Assembly: GCF_009725985.1 (NCBI RefSeq)
Contig: NZ_RCNR01000008.1
Coordinates: 1 to 64,000, forward strand
DNA: 64,000 bases
Direction of reading: 5' to 3'
Source: Zobellia amurskyensis
GTDB taxonomy: Bacteria; Bacteroidota; Bacteroidia; Flavobacteriales; Flavobacteriaceae
A program made the position numbers and the translations under genes. Every line of letters begins with the position of its first letter. Position 1 is the stretch's first letter. Shown one piece after another: positions 8,618 to 18,215 of this stretch. The notes under the pieces are model-generated. The model searched no databases. It saw only the letters and a list, made by a program, of their open reading frames with translations, and had not been told where the DNA came from.

Positions 8618-8649
8618 TGCAAATATACGTCTAAATCGTTAACCCACAA
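8618..8649 (-). promoter_or_regulatory. rplU promoter
   Basis: On the minus strand, TTG (8647-8649), a 20-nt spacer and TATATTTGC (8618-8626) fit the Bacteroidota -33/-7 architecture (TTG, TAnnTTTG). It lies about 50 nt upstream of the rplU ATG. Confidence 0.7.
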
Positions 8650-8699
8650 GTGTTTTTTATATATTTTACCGTCCTGTTTTAGGGTGAAAGCACAAAAAT

Positions 8700-8726
8700 A
8701 AAGCCGCAAGAGATTTTTGCAGCTTT
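8700..8726 (-). terminator. Possible terminator of the DUF4199-like gene
   Basis: AAAGCCGCAA (8700-8709) pairs with TTGCAGCTTT (8717-8726), one mismatch, in the 3' region of the gene at 8752-9216. The T-run is short. Confidence 0.5.
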
Positions 8727-8751
8727 CAATTCATTTCAATTTTGATACTCA

Positions 8752-9216
8752 TCAATGATGATTTACCAATTTTTTCTTAAGATTACGACTTGTTTTGAAA
8801 AGTTGCATGAATGACAATGTCAATACAACAGAGGTAGCAAAACCCATAATAGCAACGGTAAAGAAAACAATACCTTCAAAACTTTTGTAGTCCTTAAACC
8901 AAGCTGTGGAAAGTTGTTCTAAAAACAAACCGTTAAGTTCTGTACTGTAAAGGGCAAAAAATATGGTAAATACCAATGTAGCCACAAAACCGGTTACAAG
9001 TCCCGCGGTAAATCCCTTTCCATAATCAAAACTGTCCGGGTTCTTCAATTTAAAATATTTGATAGCTTCGTAAATCCCGAAGCCTGTAATAACACCATTA
9101 AAGAGACTGAAGAAAATATTGGTGTGTAAATTAAACAAAGAGAGTATTAAAAAATAAGCAATCAAGCAACCGCTGGTGGCGATTCCAAATCTGATGGGTT
9201 GAGCAAATTGTTTCAT
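8752..9216 (-). CDS. DUF4199-like small membrane protein
   Basis: A 154-residue protein with four predicted membrane helices (about 10-30, 34-52, 70-95 and 115-140) and a basic tail (KTSRNLKKKLVNHH). Length, helix spacing and the IFFSLFNGVITGFGIYEAIKYFK block are like DUF4199 proteins of Bacteroidota, which have no known function. It stands alone, divergent from the M16 peptidase genes. Confidence 0.65.
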   Translation of the reverse strand: MKQFAQPIRFGIATSGCLIAYFLILSLFNLHTNIFFSLFNGVITGFGIYEAIKYFKLKNPDSFDYGKGFTAGLVTGFVATLVFTIFFALYSTELNGLFLEQLSTAWFKDYKSFEGIVFFTVAIMGFATSVVLTLSFMQLFKTSRNLKKKLVNHH

Positions 9217-9383
9217 TTTCTAAGTTTTTGAAGTTCAATTCTTTAAGATAATAATTATTTTAAAACGATACCACAAAAGCGTGTTAAAGGATTCTATTAC
9301 AGGTTATTTTTCTTACAAAACAAATATATTCGTGTAACAATCTTAAACAGCCAACTACTAATAAAATATCTAAACACTATATA

Positions 9384-10706
9384 ATGAAGAACAAACTACT
9401 TACCGGAGGTTTTCTTCTTCTGGCCGGGCTTTGCATTCGGGCACAAGAAGTTACGTATGAAGAATACAAGCTTAACAATGGCCTTCATGTCATCCTCCAT
9501 CAAGACAATACGGCACCTATAGTCACAACCTCGGTTATGTACCATGTAGGCGGAAAGGACCGTACCGAGAACCGTACCGGTTTTGCCCACTTTTTTGAAC
9601 ATTTGCTTTTTGAGGGCACCAAGAACATAGAGCGCGGCAAATGGCTTGAAATCGTTTCGTCTAATGGCGGCAAGAACAACGCCAATACATCTCAAGACCG
9701 CACCTATTATTATGAAGTCTTTCCTTCTAACAACCTAAAACTAGGGCTTTGGCTAGAATCCGAGCGTATGCTGCACCCGGTCATTGACCAAAAGGGCATA
9801 GACACACAGCAAGAAGTAGTCAAGGAAGAAAAACGACTTCGTTATGACAATAGACCTTACGGCCAGCTCATTCCGGTTGTAGGTGAAAATCTGTTCAAAA
9901 AGCACCCTTACAAAGACCCGAATATTGGCTATATGAAGGATTTGGATGCTGCAACCCTAGATGATGTTATTGCGTATAACCACAAATACTACGTACCTAA
10001 CAATGCGGTATTGGTGGTTGCCGGTGACATTGATATAGCCGACACCAAAAAAATGGTGGAAGACTATTTTGGTTCTATACCAAAAGGTGAAGATATAACT
10101 CGCAACTATCCCAAAGAAGACCCAATTCTTAAAGAGGTTAGAACCAAGGCCTATGACCCCAACATACAGATTCCCGCCTCTGTTATATCATATAGGACCC
10201 CAGGTTTTAAAGAAAGAGATGCCTATGTACTGGATATGATATCTACTTATTTAAGTGATGGGCGTAGTTCCAAGTTATACAAGAAAATGGTAGACGACCA
10301 AAAACAGGCCCTGCAAGTTGGTGCTTTTAACGTAGGACAGGAAGACTACGGCATGTACTTGGTATATGCGCTTCCCGTAGGAGAAACCAGTCTTGAGACC
10401 CTAATTACGGAAATGGAGGAGGAAATTGCAAAAGTTAGGGATAGCCTAATTTCAGAAAAAGACCATCAAAAACTACTGAACAAGTTTGAGAACCAATTCG
10501 TAAACTCAAATTCTAGCGTAGAAGGTATAGCAAACTCATTAGCGCGTAATTATTTGTTGTATGGCGATACAGAGCTTATTAATAAAGAAATAGACATCTT
10601 TAGATCCATTACCCGCGAAGAAATCATGGAAGTAGCGAACAAGTACCTGAGACCTGAACAACGGGTAATTATAGATTATCTTCCTGAAGAATCACAATCC
10701 AATTAA
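9384..10706 (+). CDS. M16 zinc metallopeptidase, catalytic subunit
   Basis: A 440-residue exported peptidase. Signal peptide residues 1-20 (LLLAGLCIRAQ). The inverted zinc motif HFFEH (H69, E72, H73) lies in TGFAHFFEHLLFEGT, with the third ligand Glu expected in QEVVKEEKR near residue 143. It matches single-unit M16B proteases that work as pairs with an inactive partner. The next gene, 73 nt downstream, encodes exactly such a partner. A TATATTCG box, one base off the -7 consensus, lies about 55 nt upstream. Confidence 0.93.
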   Translation: MKNKLLTGGFLLLAGLCIRAQEVTYEEYKLNNGLHVILHQDNTAPIVTTSVMYHVGGKDRTENRTGFAHFFEHLLFEGTKNIERGKWLEIVSSNGGKNNANTSQDRTYYYEVFPSNNLKLGLWLESERMLHPVIDQKGIDTQQEVVKEEKRLRYDNRPYGQLIPVVGENLFKKHPYKDPNIGYMKDLDAATLDDVIAYNHKYYVPNNAVLVVAGDIDIADTKKMVEDYFGSIPKGEDITRNYPKEDPILKEVRTKAYDPNIQIPASVISYRTPGFKERDAYVLDMISTYLSDGRSSKLYKKMVDDQKQALQVGAFNVGQEDYGMYLVYALPVGETSLETLITEMEEEIAKVRDSLISEKDHQKLLNKFENQFVNSNSSVEGIANSLARNYLLYGDTELINKEIDIFRSITREEIMEVANKYLRPEQRVIIDYLPEESQSN

Positions 10707-10779
10707 AAATTATCCAGAGTGGGATTTAAGAAACCGCTGTTCTATTTTTATTATTTCGCTAAAAGAAAAAACACTATTC

Positions 10780-12849
10780 ATGAAAAATATATTTACAACC
10801 CTATTCCTTCTTGCCTTTGTCCTCGTAGGACAGGCTCAGATAGATCGTAGTCAAATGCCGGAAGCTGGTCCGGCTCCGGAAATAAACCTGAAAGACCCGC
10901 AAACTTTTGAACTCAGAAACGGACTAAAGGTCCTAGTAGTAGAGAATCATAAACTCCCACGGGTTTCCATTCAACTGAGTATTGACAACCCACCTGTTCT
11001 AGAAGGAGCTAAGGCAGGTGTTTCCGTATTAACGGGTAGTTTATTGGGTAAAGGTTCTAAAAACATCAAAAAAGACGACTTTAACGAGGAGGTGGATTTT
11101 CTGGGAGCACGTATTAATTTTGGTTCCCAAAGTGCATTTGCCAGCTCGCTTTCCAAATATTTTCCTAGAGTATTGGAGCTTATGGCAGATGCCGGTTTAA
11201 ACCCAAACTTTACTCAAGATGAATTTGATAAGGAGAAGCAGAAAATCATAACGAGCCTAAAATCCGAAGAAAAGAGCGTTTCCGCTATTTCAGGCAGGGT
11301 TGGTTTGGCTCTAGCCTACACTAAAAAGCACCCTTACGGAGAATTCATGACCGAAGAAAGTGTCAACAAAGTAACTCTTACGGACGTTATTCAATTTTAC
11401 GAAGACTACTTTGTTCCTGCCAATGCCTATTTGGTAATTGTGGGAGATATAAAGTTTAATGACGTAAAGACTTTGGTAGAGGAACAATTTACACCTTGGA
11501 CCAAAGCGGTACCGCCTTCTTTTGGTTTCTCAAAACCTGCGGACGTGCAGTACACACAAATCAATTTTGTAGACGTTCCCAATGCCGTTCAATCTGAAAT
11601 TACGGTAGAGAACTTGGTGAGCCTACAGAAAAAAGATCCGGATTTCCTATCTGCACTAATGGCCAATGAAATCTTGGGCGGTGGCGGAGAAGGACGTTTG
11701 TTCCTAAATCTACGTGAGGACAAGGCCTATACTTACGGTTCATACTCCCGTTTGGGCAATGACAAATATGTACCTGCTCGTTTTAGGGCTACTGCTAGTG
11801 TCCGTAATGCCGTAACGGATAGTTCCGTTGTTGAAATTTTAAAGGAAATTGAACGCATTCGTACCGAACCGGTTACCAAGGAGGAATTGGAAAATACAAA
11901 AGCTAAATACACTGGCCGTTTTGTAATGGCATTGGAAGACCCTTCTACCATTGCAGATTATGCCTTGGATATTGAAACTGAAGGCCTGCCCAAAGATTTT
12001 TACAAGACTTATCTTGAGAGAATAAATGCGATTACCATAGAAGACGTACAGCAAGCGGCAGAGAAATACTTAAAGCCGAACAACATTCGTATCGTTGTAG
12101 CCGGTAAGGGCAGTGAAATACTTGAAAATCTAGAGAATGTAACCTTCAAGGGCAAAAAGATTCCGGTCAAATATTTTGACAAGTATGCCAATGCTACCGA
12201 AAAACCAGACTACAACGCTAGTCCGCCGGCAGATTTTAACGCGCAAACGGTTCTGAACAACTACATTAAAGCTATAGGAGGAAAAGAAAAACTTGCCGGA
12301 GTTAAGTCCTATTTTCTTTTGGCCGAAGCGGAAATGCAAGGCATGAAACTAAACCTTGAAGTTAAAAAAACGGCCAAAGACCAGTTTATGCAAGATGTAA
12401 AAGTTGCCGGCAACTCCATGAGCAAACAAGTCTTTAACGGAGATAAAGGTTATATGGTGATGCAAGGACAGCGAAAAGATATGGGTCCGGAAGAAATTGT
12501 AAAAGTAAAGGATGAAGCCGCTCCTTTTCCTGAATTGAATTACCTAAACAGTGATATTTCTTTAGAAGGTGTGGAAAGTATTGATGGCAAAAAAGCTTAT
12601 AAACTTAAAATATCCGCAGAAAAAACGGTCTTCTACGATGCAGAAAGCGGACTTAAAGTTCAAGAAACTACAACAGCCGAAATGGGTGGCCAAACTATGA
12701 CCAGTACCATAAACTACATGGATTACAAAGAGGTTTCTGGCATACAGTTCCCGTTTATCATGGCACAGACCGTAGGACCTCAACGTTTTGAATTTATCGT
12801 TTCGGAAATAAAAGTGAACGAAGGAGTTTCTGAAACCGATTTTGAGTAA
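10780..12849 (+). CDS. M16 peptidase-like subunit without zinc site, with C-terminal extension
   Basis: A 689-residue exported protein with signal peptide MKNIFTTLFLLAFVLVGQAQ. Residues about 40-460 are two M16 domains. The HxxEH zinc motif is absent (LTGSLLGKGSKN stands at that place). The C-terminal M16 domain keeps EGRLFLNLREDKAYTYG, the segment with the substrate-binding Arg/Tyr pair. Residues about 480-689 form an extra domain resembling outer-membrane lipoprotein-sorting or LolA-like beta sheets (NYIKAIGGKEKLAGVKSY). It probably forms a heterodimer with the preceding catalytic subunit in the periplasm. Confidence 0.9.
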   Translation: MKNIFTTLFLLAFVLVGQAQIDRSQMPEAGPAPEINLKDPQTFELRNGLKVLVVENHKLPRVSIQLSIDNPPVLEGAKAGVSVLTGSLLGKGSKNIKKDDFNEEVDFLGARINFGSQSAFASSLSKYFPRVLELMADAGLNPNFTQDEFDKEKQKIITSLKSEEKSVSAISGRVGLALAYTKKHPYGEFMTEESVNKVTLTDVIQFYEDYFVPANAYLVIVGDIKFNDVKTLVEEQFTPWTKAVPPSFGFSKPADVQYTQINFVDVPNAVQSEITVENLVSLQKKDPDFLSALMANEILGGGGEGRLFLNLREDKAYTYGSYSRLGNDKYVPARFRATASVRNAVTDSSVVEILKEIERIRTEPVTKEELENTKAKYTGRFVMALEDPSTIADYALDIETEGLPKDFYKTYLERINAITIEDVQQAAEKYLKPNNIRIVVAGKGSEILENLENVTFKGKKIPVKYFDKYANATEKPDYNASPPADFNAQTVLNNYIKAIGGKEKLAGVKSYFLLAEAEMQGMKLNLEVKKTAKDQFMQDVKVAGNSMSKQVFNGDKGYMVMQGQRKDMGPEEIVKVKDEAAPFPELNYLNSDISLEGVESIDGKKAYKLKISAEKTVFYDAESGLKVQETTTAEMGGQTMTSTINYMDYKEVSGIQFPFIMAQTVGPQRFEFIVSEIKVNEGVSETDFE

Positions 12850-12932
12850 GCACCATAGGTAAACACAACTATTTATACGGCCATAGCAATAGGGAATCGA
12901 CCCTGTTCTTTGGTCGTATTTTATTAAAGAGG

Positions 12933-12969
12933 TGGTTGCTTTGCAAATGACCCAACTGCAACCAAGTTT
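12933..12969 (+). terminator. Possible terminator after the M16 pair
   Basis: TGGTTGC (12933-12939) pairs with GCAACCA (12958-12964), followed by AGTTTTT. The loop is long (18 nt). The rest of 12850-13144 shows nothing recognisable. Confidence 0.35.
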
Positions 12970-13144
12970 TTATAAATAAAATGGCTAGTGAAGCAAAACC
13001 ACAAGTCTTAATCCCCGTCGTTATCATTAAAGGCAACCACTATACTGGCAGCGCTGGAATAATCATTTTTTAACAAAGCGATAATTTCTGCAACTTACTT
13101 CTTTCAATATCATAATTGCATCGGAACAACTTGCACAAAGAATC

Positions 13145-14017
13145 TTATTTTTTTCTGTTGACCATCCAGACACCCAACAAAATCACAACCCCACCTATCA
13201 ATTGATAGGCTTTAAGTGATTCTCCGTCAAGAACCGCCCAAAATATGGCCACTAAGGGGATGGTGTACGTTACTGAAGCAGCAAAAACAGGACTAGACAG
13301 TTTTATAAGCTTATTGAAGAAAATATTGGCAATGGAAGTACCAATAATAGCCAATGCCAGAAGATACCATAACGAAGTTTGCATTTCTACATTTGCGCCA
13401 ACTTCATCAAAAAAGCCCGAATAAAAGACCAGGGCCAGTGCCGGAAGAAAGGCTATTGCAAAACTAGAAGTTGTAACCGCCAAAGGTCTTAAGTGTGACA
13501 AATGTTTCTTTATAATATTAATATTCAAGGCATAACCTAGAGCGGAAAGCAGTATAAATATGGCATACCAATAATTTTGATCGGGATTGAAATCCATTCC
13601 CGCAACAATCAAGGCAATTGTACCCGCCAAGCCCACGAATACCCCAGCCACTTGTCGCTTAGTAATGATTGCCCCAAAAAGAAGTACTCCTACAATCGTA
13701 GTCAATAAGGGTACAACAGAATTAAATATAGAAGTCACCCCACTATCTATCTGCGTTTGTGCCAAAGCGAACAAAAAAGGTGGAAAAAAAGAACTTAATA
13801 AACCTGCCCACGTTATCCATTTCCAATCTTTGAGGCTTAAGGCACGAACACTCCTAAATCCAAATACGAATAATACGATAGATGCAAATACAATTCGCAG
13901 CCCGCCCAACTGCATGGGCGTAAGCCCAACCAATGCCTTTTTTATAAGAATAAATGAAGACCCCCAAACTAAAGATAATAGAATTAGGTAAAGCCACTTT
14001 TTATTGTAATCGATCAA
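13145..14017 (-). CDS. EamA/DMT-family transporter
   Basis: A 290-residue inner-membrane protein with ten predicted helices in two EamA repeats. The start, WLYLILLSLVWGSSFILIKKALVGL, and the second-repeat ALAIIGTSIANIFFNKLIKLSSPVFAASVTYTIPLVA are characteristic of drug/metabolite transporters. It stands alone on the minus strand; substrate unknown. Confidence 0.92.
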   Translation of the reverse strand: MIDYNKKWLYLILLSLVWGSSFILIKKALVGLTPMQLGGLRIVFASIVLFVFGFRSVRALSLKDWKWITWAGLLSSFFPPFLFALAQTQIDSGVTSIFNSVVPLLTTIVGVLLFGAIITKRQVAGVFVGLAGTIALIVAGMDFNPDQNYWYAIFILLSALGYALNINIIKKHLSHLRPLAVTTSSFAIAFLPALALVFYSGFFDEVGANVEMQTSLWYLLALAIIGTSIANIFFNKLIKLSSPVFAASVTYTIPLVAIFWAVLDGESLKAYQLIGGVVILLGVWMVNRKK

Positions 14018-14216
14018 GTTGTTGTTGGGTTAGATTGATTAAAAAAAACGAGAAGTAAAGATGCGGTTTTTTTTTAGAAAATATACTGAATAGACCCCTA
14101 GTATAATTGTTCATAAAAAACCAAAACGCTATTAATTTCATCGTTGTACGATTAAAATTCAGGGTCAAGGATTTCAATTTGATTTCCCTCTACTATTTTA
14201 ACCGTTGCGGGAGTAT

Positions 14217-14224
14217 TATATTTG
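14217..14224 (+). promoter_or_regulatory. -7 box of the small lipoprotein gene
   Basis: TATATTTG matches TAnnTTTG, only 13 nt before the ATG at 14238, implying a very short leader. No -33 box at the right spacing. Confidence 0.4.
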
Positions 14225-14237
14225 CAAAAAACATACA

Positions 14238-14648
14238 ATGAAAAAACTAGCCCTATTCGTAGCATTTACATTAGCGATTTTCGCCTTTTCATGTAATTCA
14301 AAACAAGACACCACTCAAATGAAAACCGTTATGGCTGTTCATGACGAAGTAATGCCTGAAATGGGTAAAATGGGTAGATTAGTAGGCGAACTTAGCAGCA
14401 AGGAGGACAGTACCGAAATTGGTTTAAAATACAAAGCAGCCCGTAAAGATTTACAAGAAGCACATAAGTCCATGATGGATTGGATGCAAAATTTTGGTTC
14501 TCGTTTTACCGCAGATGAAATTCTTAACGGCAAAGAGCTTACCAAAGAAAAACAGTTGTGGTTGAACGAAGAGGAAGAAAAAATAGAGAATCTACGCGAG
14601 CAAATAAACGGAAGTATTAAAACTGCCGAAGAACTACTGAAAAAATAG
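14238..14648 (+). CDS. Small lipoprotein, helical, paralogue of the next gene
   Basis: A 136-residue protein starting MKKLALFVAFTLAIFAFSCNS, a lipoprotein signal with lipobox FSC. The frame is open 11 codons further upstream, but the ATG at 14238 gives a normal signal peptide. The mature part is helical and charged: MAVHDEVMPEMGKMGRL, SMMDWMQNFGSRFTADEILNG and WLNEEEEKIENLREQI. The same three blocks occur in the gene at 14760-15179. Proteins of this type are often labelled viral A-type inclusion protein repeat-like in flavobacterial genomes. Function unknown. Confidence 0.85.
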   Translation: MKKLALFVAFTLAIFAFSCNSKQDTTQMKTVMAVHDEVMPEMGKMGRLVGELSSKEDSTEIGLKYKAARKDLQEAHKSMMDWMQNFGSRFTADEILNGKELTKEKQLWLNEEEEKIENLREQINGSIKTAEELLKK

Positions 14649-14759
14649 GTGCCGTATAACGTAGTATACCGAGAAAACACAACGTTAACGGATAATTAAA
14701 AGCATCTACTCTGGTTAACCTTTATTTTTACGGAGCACAATTTCAAAAGTCTAATTGTT

Positions 14760-15179
14760 ATGAAAAATCTGTTTTTAACGTTTGCATCAATTTTTGTTCT
14801 AGGCGCAGCCAACATCTGCGCACAAGATGCTACCGCAGTACCCACAAAAATGGAGGAGGTTATGGAATCTCATGACGTTGTTATGGATAAAATGCCGGTG
14901 ATTTCCAAACTGATTAACAAACTGCAGACCAAAGCAAATGCCTCTTATAAGAAGTCAAAATATGAAAATGCCATTGCTGACTTGAAAAATGCAAACGAGT
15001 CCATGATGACTTGGATGGAGAATTTTGGCAAACGTTTTGACGCTGACGAAATGTTAAAAGGCAAAACCCTCACTCCTAAAAAACAAGAATGGCTACTAGA
15101 AGAAGAGAAAAAAGTAAGCCTACTAGATGAAGAAATAGACCTAAGCATTGCCCAAGCTGAAGCTGTTTTGAACAACTAA
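14760..15179 (+). CDS. Small exported helical protein, paralogue of the preceding gene
   Basis: A 139-residue protein with a signal peptide ending NICAQ and no lipobox, so it is probably periplasmic rather than lipid-anchored. Blocks VMESHDVVMDKMPVISKLI, SMMTWMENFGKRFDADEMLKG and WLLEEEKKVSLLDEEI line up with the upstream lipoprotein. The two genes are a tandem duplication that diverged in localisation. Function unknown. Confidence 0.85.
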   Translation: MKNLFLTFASIFVLGAANICAQDATAVPTKMEEVMESHDVVMDKMPVISKLINKLQTKANASYKKSKYENAIADLKNANESMMTWMENFGKRFDADEMLKGKTLTPKKQEWLLEEEKKVSLLDEEIDLSIAQAEAVLNN

Positions 15180-15214
15180 GACAACATTCTGCCAATAACA
15201 CTCCCTATTTTAGC

Positions 15215-16468
15215 TTAAGAATTACCCTGAGCTTCCATCTCCATATCTGCAATATGGGCTACGGTCTTTACTAGCCTGTTATGCTTTTTAACAAATGGGT
15301 TTGTTTTATCCCACACATAACCTGCCAAGACAGCACAAATCTGCTCCTTTATAACCGGGTTTTCTGTACTATGGAAGAAAATAGTCTGGAGATTACCTGT
15401 ATACCACTCCTTTACGTAAGTAGAAAACACATTTACCCCTTCCAACATATAGTCCGTATACTCTGTTTGCCAATCTACTTTTTCACCTTTTAATTCTTTG
15501 GTTATCAATTGCGAAGCCAAATGCGCCGACTCCACTGCAAAAGTTACACCAGATGAAAAAACAGGGTCTAAGAATTCTGCACTGTTACCGGTAAGAACAA
15601 ATCCCTTTCCGTAAAGTTGCTTTACGGATTTTGCAATGTTTTTTATCATTCGTGGCTCAAACGTATAATCAACACCGTCAAACCTATCAACGTAGTATGA
15701 TGAAAGCTTCATCATTTGTTGAAGTTTCTCCGTATTTGTGCCTTCAAAAGATTCCATATATTCCGTTTTCCCAACATATCCAATACTGGTAGAACCATTA
15801 GAGAAAGGAATTACCCAAAGCCAAGTATCCGTATCAATTACATCAAAAGTAATGATAGTCCCCTCTTTTCCCTCGGGTCTTTTAATATCTTCTACATGAG
15901 TAAATATGGACGAGTGCATAGGTATTTCCGAAGGCTTCTCTAAGTCCAACAACCTAGGCAACACTCTACCGAAACCACTGGAATCTACTATAAATTTGGC
16001 TTGAACGGTAGATATATTCCCATCCACATCCTTTATAGTCGTAATAGAAGAACCATCCTCTAAAAAATCAACTGCAGTCACCTCTTTTTCAAAAGCAATA
16101 TCCACACCCCAAGATTGCAATTCATCGGTCAAGGCCTTGTCAAAATCGGCTCGAGGAACTTGCCAGGTCCAATCCCAACCGTTTCCATGTTTCTTACTAA
16201 AATCAAAATTACATACAACACCTTTATTATTCATGAAGCGGGCACCATCCTTAACCTCAAAATTCATGGCTTTAAGACAGTCCAACAAACCAACTTCATC
16301 AAAATGGTCCATACATCTTGGAATCAAGCTTTCACCTATTACAAACCGGGGAAACTTACTCTTCTCAACTACCTTAATTTTCAGTCCTTGCTTATGAAGG
16401 TAAGCTGCCGCAACAGAACCGGAAGGCCCTGCACCTATAATGAGTACGTCAACATTTTGCTGTTGCAT
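15215..16468 (-). CDS. FAD-dependent oxidoreductase, flavin halogenase-like
   Basis: A 417-residue flavoprotein. GAGPSG (12-17) is the FAD-binding turn, FPRFVIGESLIPR (39-51) the second family motif, and WLWVIP (216-221) fits the WxWxIP signature of flavin-dependent halogenases. It lies divergently from the tyrosine ammonia-lyase gene at the left edge of the pigment cluster. Some flexirubins are ring-chlorinated, so halogenation of the aryl or resorcinol ring is a reasonable hypothesis. The same superfamily includes geranylgeranyl reductases and hydroxylases, so the reaction is not proved by sequence. Confidence 0.82.
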   Translation of the reverse strand: MQQQNVDVLIIGAGPSGSVAAAYLHKQGLKIKVVEKSKFPRFVIGESLIPRCMDHFDEVGLLDCLKAMNFEVKDGARFMNNKGVVCNFDFSKKHGNGWDWTWQVPRADFDKALTDELQSWGVDIAFEKEVTAVDFLEDGSSITTIKDVDGNISTVQAKFIVDSSGFGRVLPRLLDLEKPSEIPMHSSIFTHVEDIKRPEGKEGTIITFDVIDTDTWLWVIPFSNGSTSIGYVGKTEYMESFEGTNTEKLQQMMKLSSYYVDRFDGVDYTFEPRMIKNIAKSVKQLYGKGFVLTGNSAEFLDPVFSSGVTFAVESAHLASQLITKELKGEKVDWQTEYTDYMLEGVNVFSTYVKEWYTGNLQTIFFHSTENPVIKEQICAVLAGYVWDKTNPFVKKHNRLVKTVAHIADMEMEAQGNS

Positions 16469-16581
16469 TTATCTTGTTTTAAAATGAAAGAACCCTATGT
16501 TTCCATTGACTTAGAAAACAGGCTCTATTGCCAGAACATTGTATTGTGTGCTAAATTAAGACATTGATTCAGTAATTATTA

Positions 16582-16589
16582 TAAATTTG
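16582..16589 (+). promoter_or_regulatory. -7 box of the pigment cluster's first operon
   Basis: TAAATTTG matches TAnnTTTG, 87 nt upstream of the ammonia-lyase ATG in the divergent intergenic region 16469-16676. A TTG lies 15 nt further upstream, closer than usual. Confidence 0.45.
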
Positions 16590-16676
16590 CAATCCAAAAT
16601 CGCTAATTTTAGGTTGCCAAGTCTTATTTACAGACGTCACTAAAATATTACAAATACCTCATAGAATCAACCATAG

Positions 16677-18215
16677 ATGCCGAAAATAAAAGGAAAGTTA
16701 GGAATTGAAGAGTTTTACAGTATTATTTTTAAAGGAGAAACTTTATCTATAGATGACAAAGTGATCAAGACCGTAAAAGATAGTTTTGATTTTCTTAAAG
16801 AATTTTCAAAGAACAAGGTTATTTACGGTGTCAACACGGGTTTCGGGCCCATGGCACAATATAAAATCAAGGATTCTGAAACTATTCAACTACAATATAA
16901 TTTAATCCGCAGTCATGCTTCAGGTACAGGTAACCCAATTCCTCCTAAATATGTAAAAGCGGCCATGTTAGCTCGTCTTAATACCTTAAGCCTTGGTAAC
17001 TCAGGAGTTCACCCTTCTGTACTAGGAGTTATGACCACTCTCATCAATGAAGATATTACGCCACTTATTTTTGAACATGGTGGTGTTGGCGCCAGTGGGG
17101 ATTTAGTTCAATTGGCACATTTAGCTCTTGTTCTTATTGGCGAAGGTGAAGTTTTTTACAAAGGAGAAAGAAGACCTACCCAAGATGTTTATAAAGAATT
17201 GAACATTACCCCTATAAAAGTAGAATTACGTGAAGGTCTAGGCTTAATAAACGGAACATCCGTAATGACCGGTATAGGAATCGTAAATGCTATCTATACC
17301 CGTAGGTTATTGGAATGGACCATCTGTTGCTCCTCAGCCATAAATGAAATTGTACAGGCTTATGACGATCATTTATCAGAAGACCTTAACCACACCAAAC
17401 GTCACAAAGGTCAGCGCGAAATTGCGCGAGCTATGCGAAGCCATCTAAAGGATAGCACCCTTACTCGCAAGAGAGAACATCATTTATATGTTGATAATAA
17501 TGGTGTCTCAGTTTTTGAGGAAAAAGTTCAGGAATATTATTCCTTACGTTGCGTTCCACAAATTCTAGGACCTGTATTGGATACTCTTGACAATGTGGAA
17601 AAAACATTAATAGAAGAAGTTAACTCTGCCAATGACAACCCTATTGTTAATGTAGAAAAGAAGCATGTTTATCACGGCGGTAATTTTCATGGAGACTATA
17701 TTTCCTTGGAGATGGACAAGCTAAAACTTGTTGTGACCAAAATGAGTATGCTGGCAGAAAGACAACTCAACTATCTCTTAAATTCTAAGTTGAACGACAT
17801 TCTACCTCCTTTTGTTAACCTAGGTACCTTAGGCCTTAACTTTGGTATGCAGGGCGTACAGTTTACCGCCACATCAACTACGGCAGAGAACCAAATGTTA
17901 TCAAACCCAATGTATGTTCATAGTATTCCCAACAACAATGACAACCAAGATATTGTTAGCATGGGTACAAATGCAGCTAACATTACCAAAAAAGTAATAG
18001 AAAATGCTTTTGAGGTAGTCGCCATAGAAATGATTACCGTGGTCCAAGCTATAGAATACCTAGACTTGAAAGACAAGGTTTCTTCAAAGACAAGAATGAT
18101 GTACGACGCGGTTCGTAAAATAGTTCCCCCGTTTAAAGATGACACTATTATGTACCCTTATGTAAACGAGGTAAAAGACTATATTATTAACCATCAAAAC
18201 AAAGAAGTAAAATGA
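16677..18215 (+). CDS. Tyrosine ammonia-lyase (aromatic amino acid ammonia-lyase)
   Basis: A 512-residue MIO enzyme. The Ala139-Ser140-Gly141 triad in HGGVGASGDLVQLAHLAL cyclises to the MIO cofactor. The catalytic Tyr lies in VIYGVNTGFGPMA (48-60), and FGMQGVQFTATSTTAENQ is the C-terminal active-site block. From memory it is very close over its length to the characterised Flavobacterium johnsoniae tyrosine ammonia-lyase, which supplies 4-coumarate for flexirubin. The IRSHASG segment has the Ser-His pair also found in histidine ammonia-lyases, so sequence motifs alone do not separate the two; context decides for tyrosine. It overlaps the next gene by 4 nt. Confidence 0.92.
   Translation: MPKIKGKLGIEEFYSIIFKGETLSIDDKVIKTVKDSFDFLKEFSKNKVIYGVNTGFGPMAQYKIKDSETIQLQYNLIRSHASGTGNPIPPKYVKAAMLARLNTLSLGNSGVHPSVLGVMTTLINEDITPLIFEHGGVGASGDLVQLAHLALVLIGEGEVFYKGERRPTQDVYKELNITPIKVELREGLGLINGTSVMTGIGIVNAIYTRRLLEWTICCSSAINEIVQAYDDHLSEDLNHTKRHKGQREIARAMRSHLKDSTLTRKREHHLYVDNNGVSVFEEKVQEYYSLRCVPQILGPVLDTLDNVEKTLIEEVNSANDNPIVNVEKKHVYHGGNFHGDYISLEMDKLKLVVTKMSMLAERQLNYLLNSKLNDILPPFVNLGTLGLNFGMQGVQFTATSTTAENQMLSNPMYVHSIPNNNDNQDIVSMGTNAANITKKVIENAFEVVAIEMITVVQAIEYLDLKDKVSSKTRMMYDAVRKIVPPFKDDTIMYPYVNEVKDYIINHQNKEVK

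Noticed and set aside
16677-18215. Histidine ammonia-lyase of histidine catabolism
   Set aside because: No other hut gene nearby; the pigment-cluster context and overall resemblance to the Flavobacterium tyrosine enzyme favour tyrosine.
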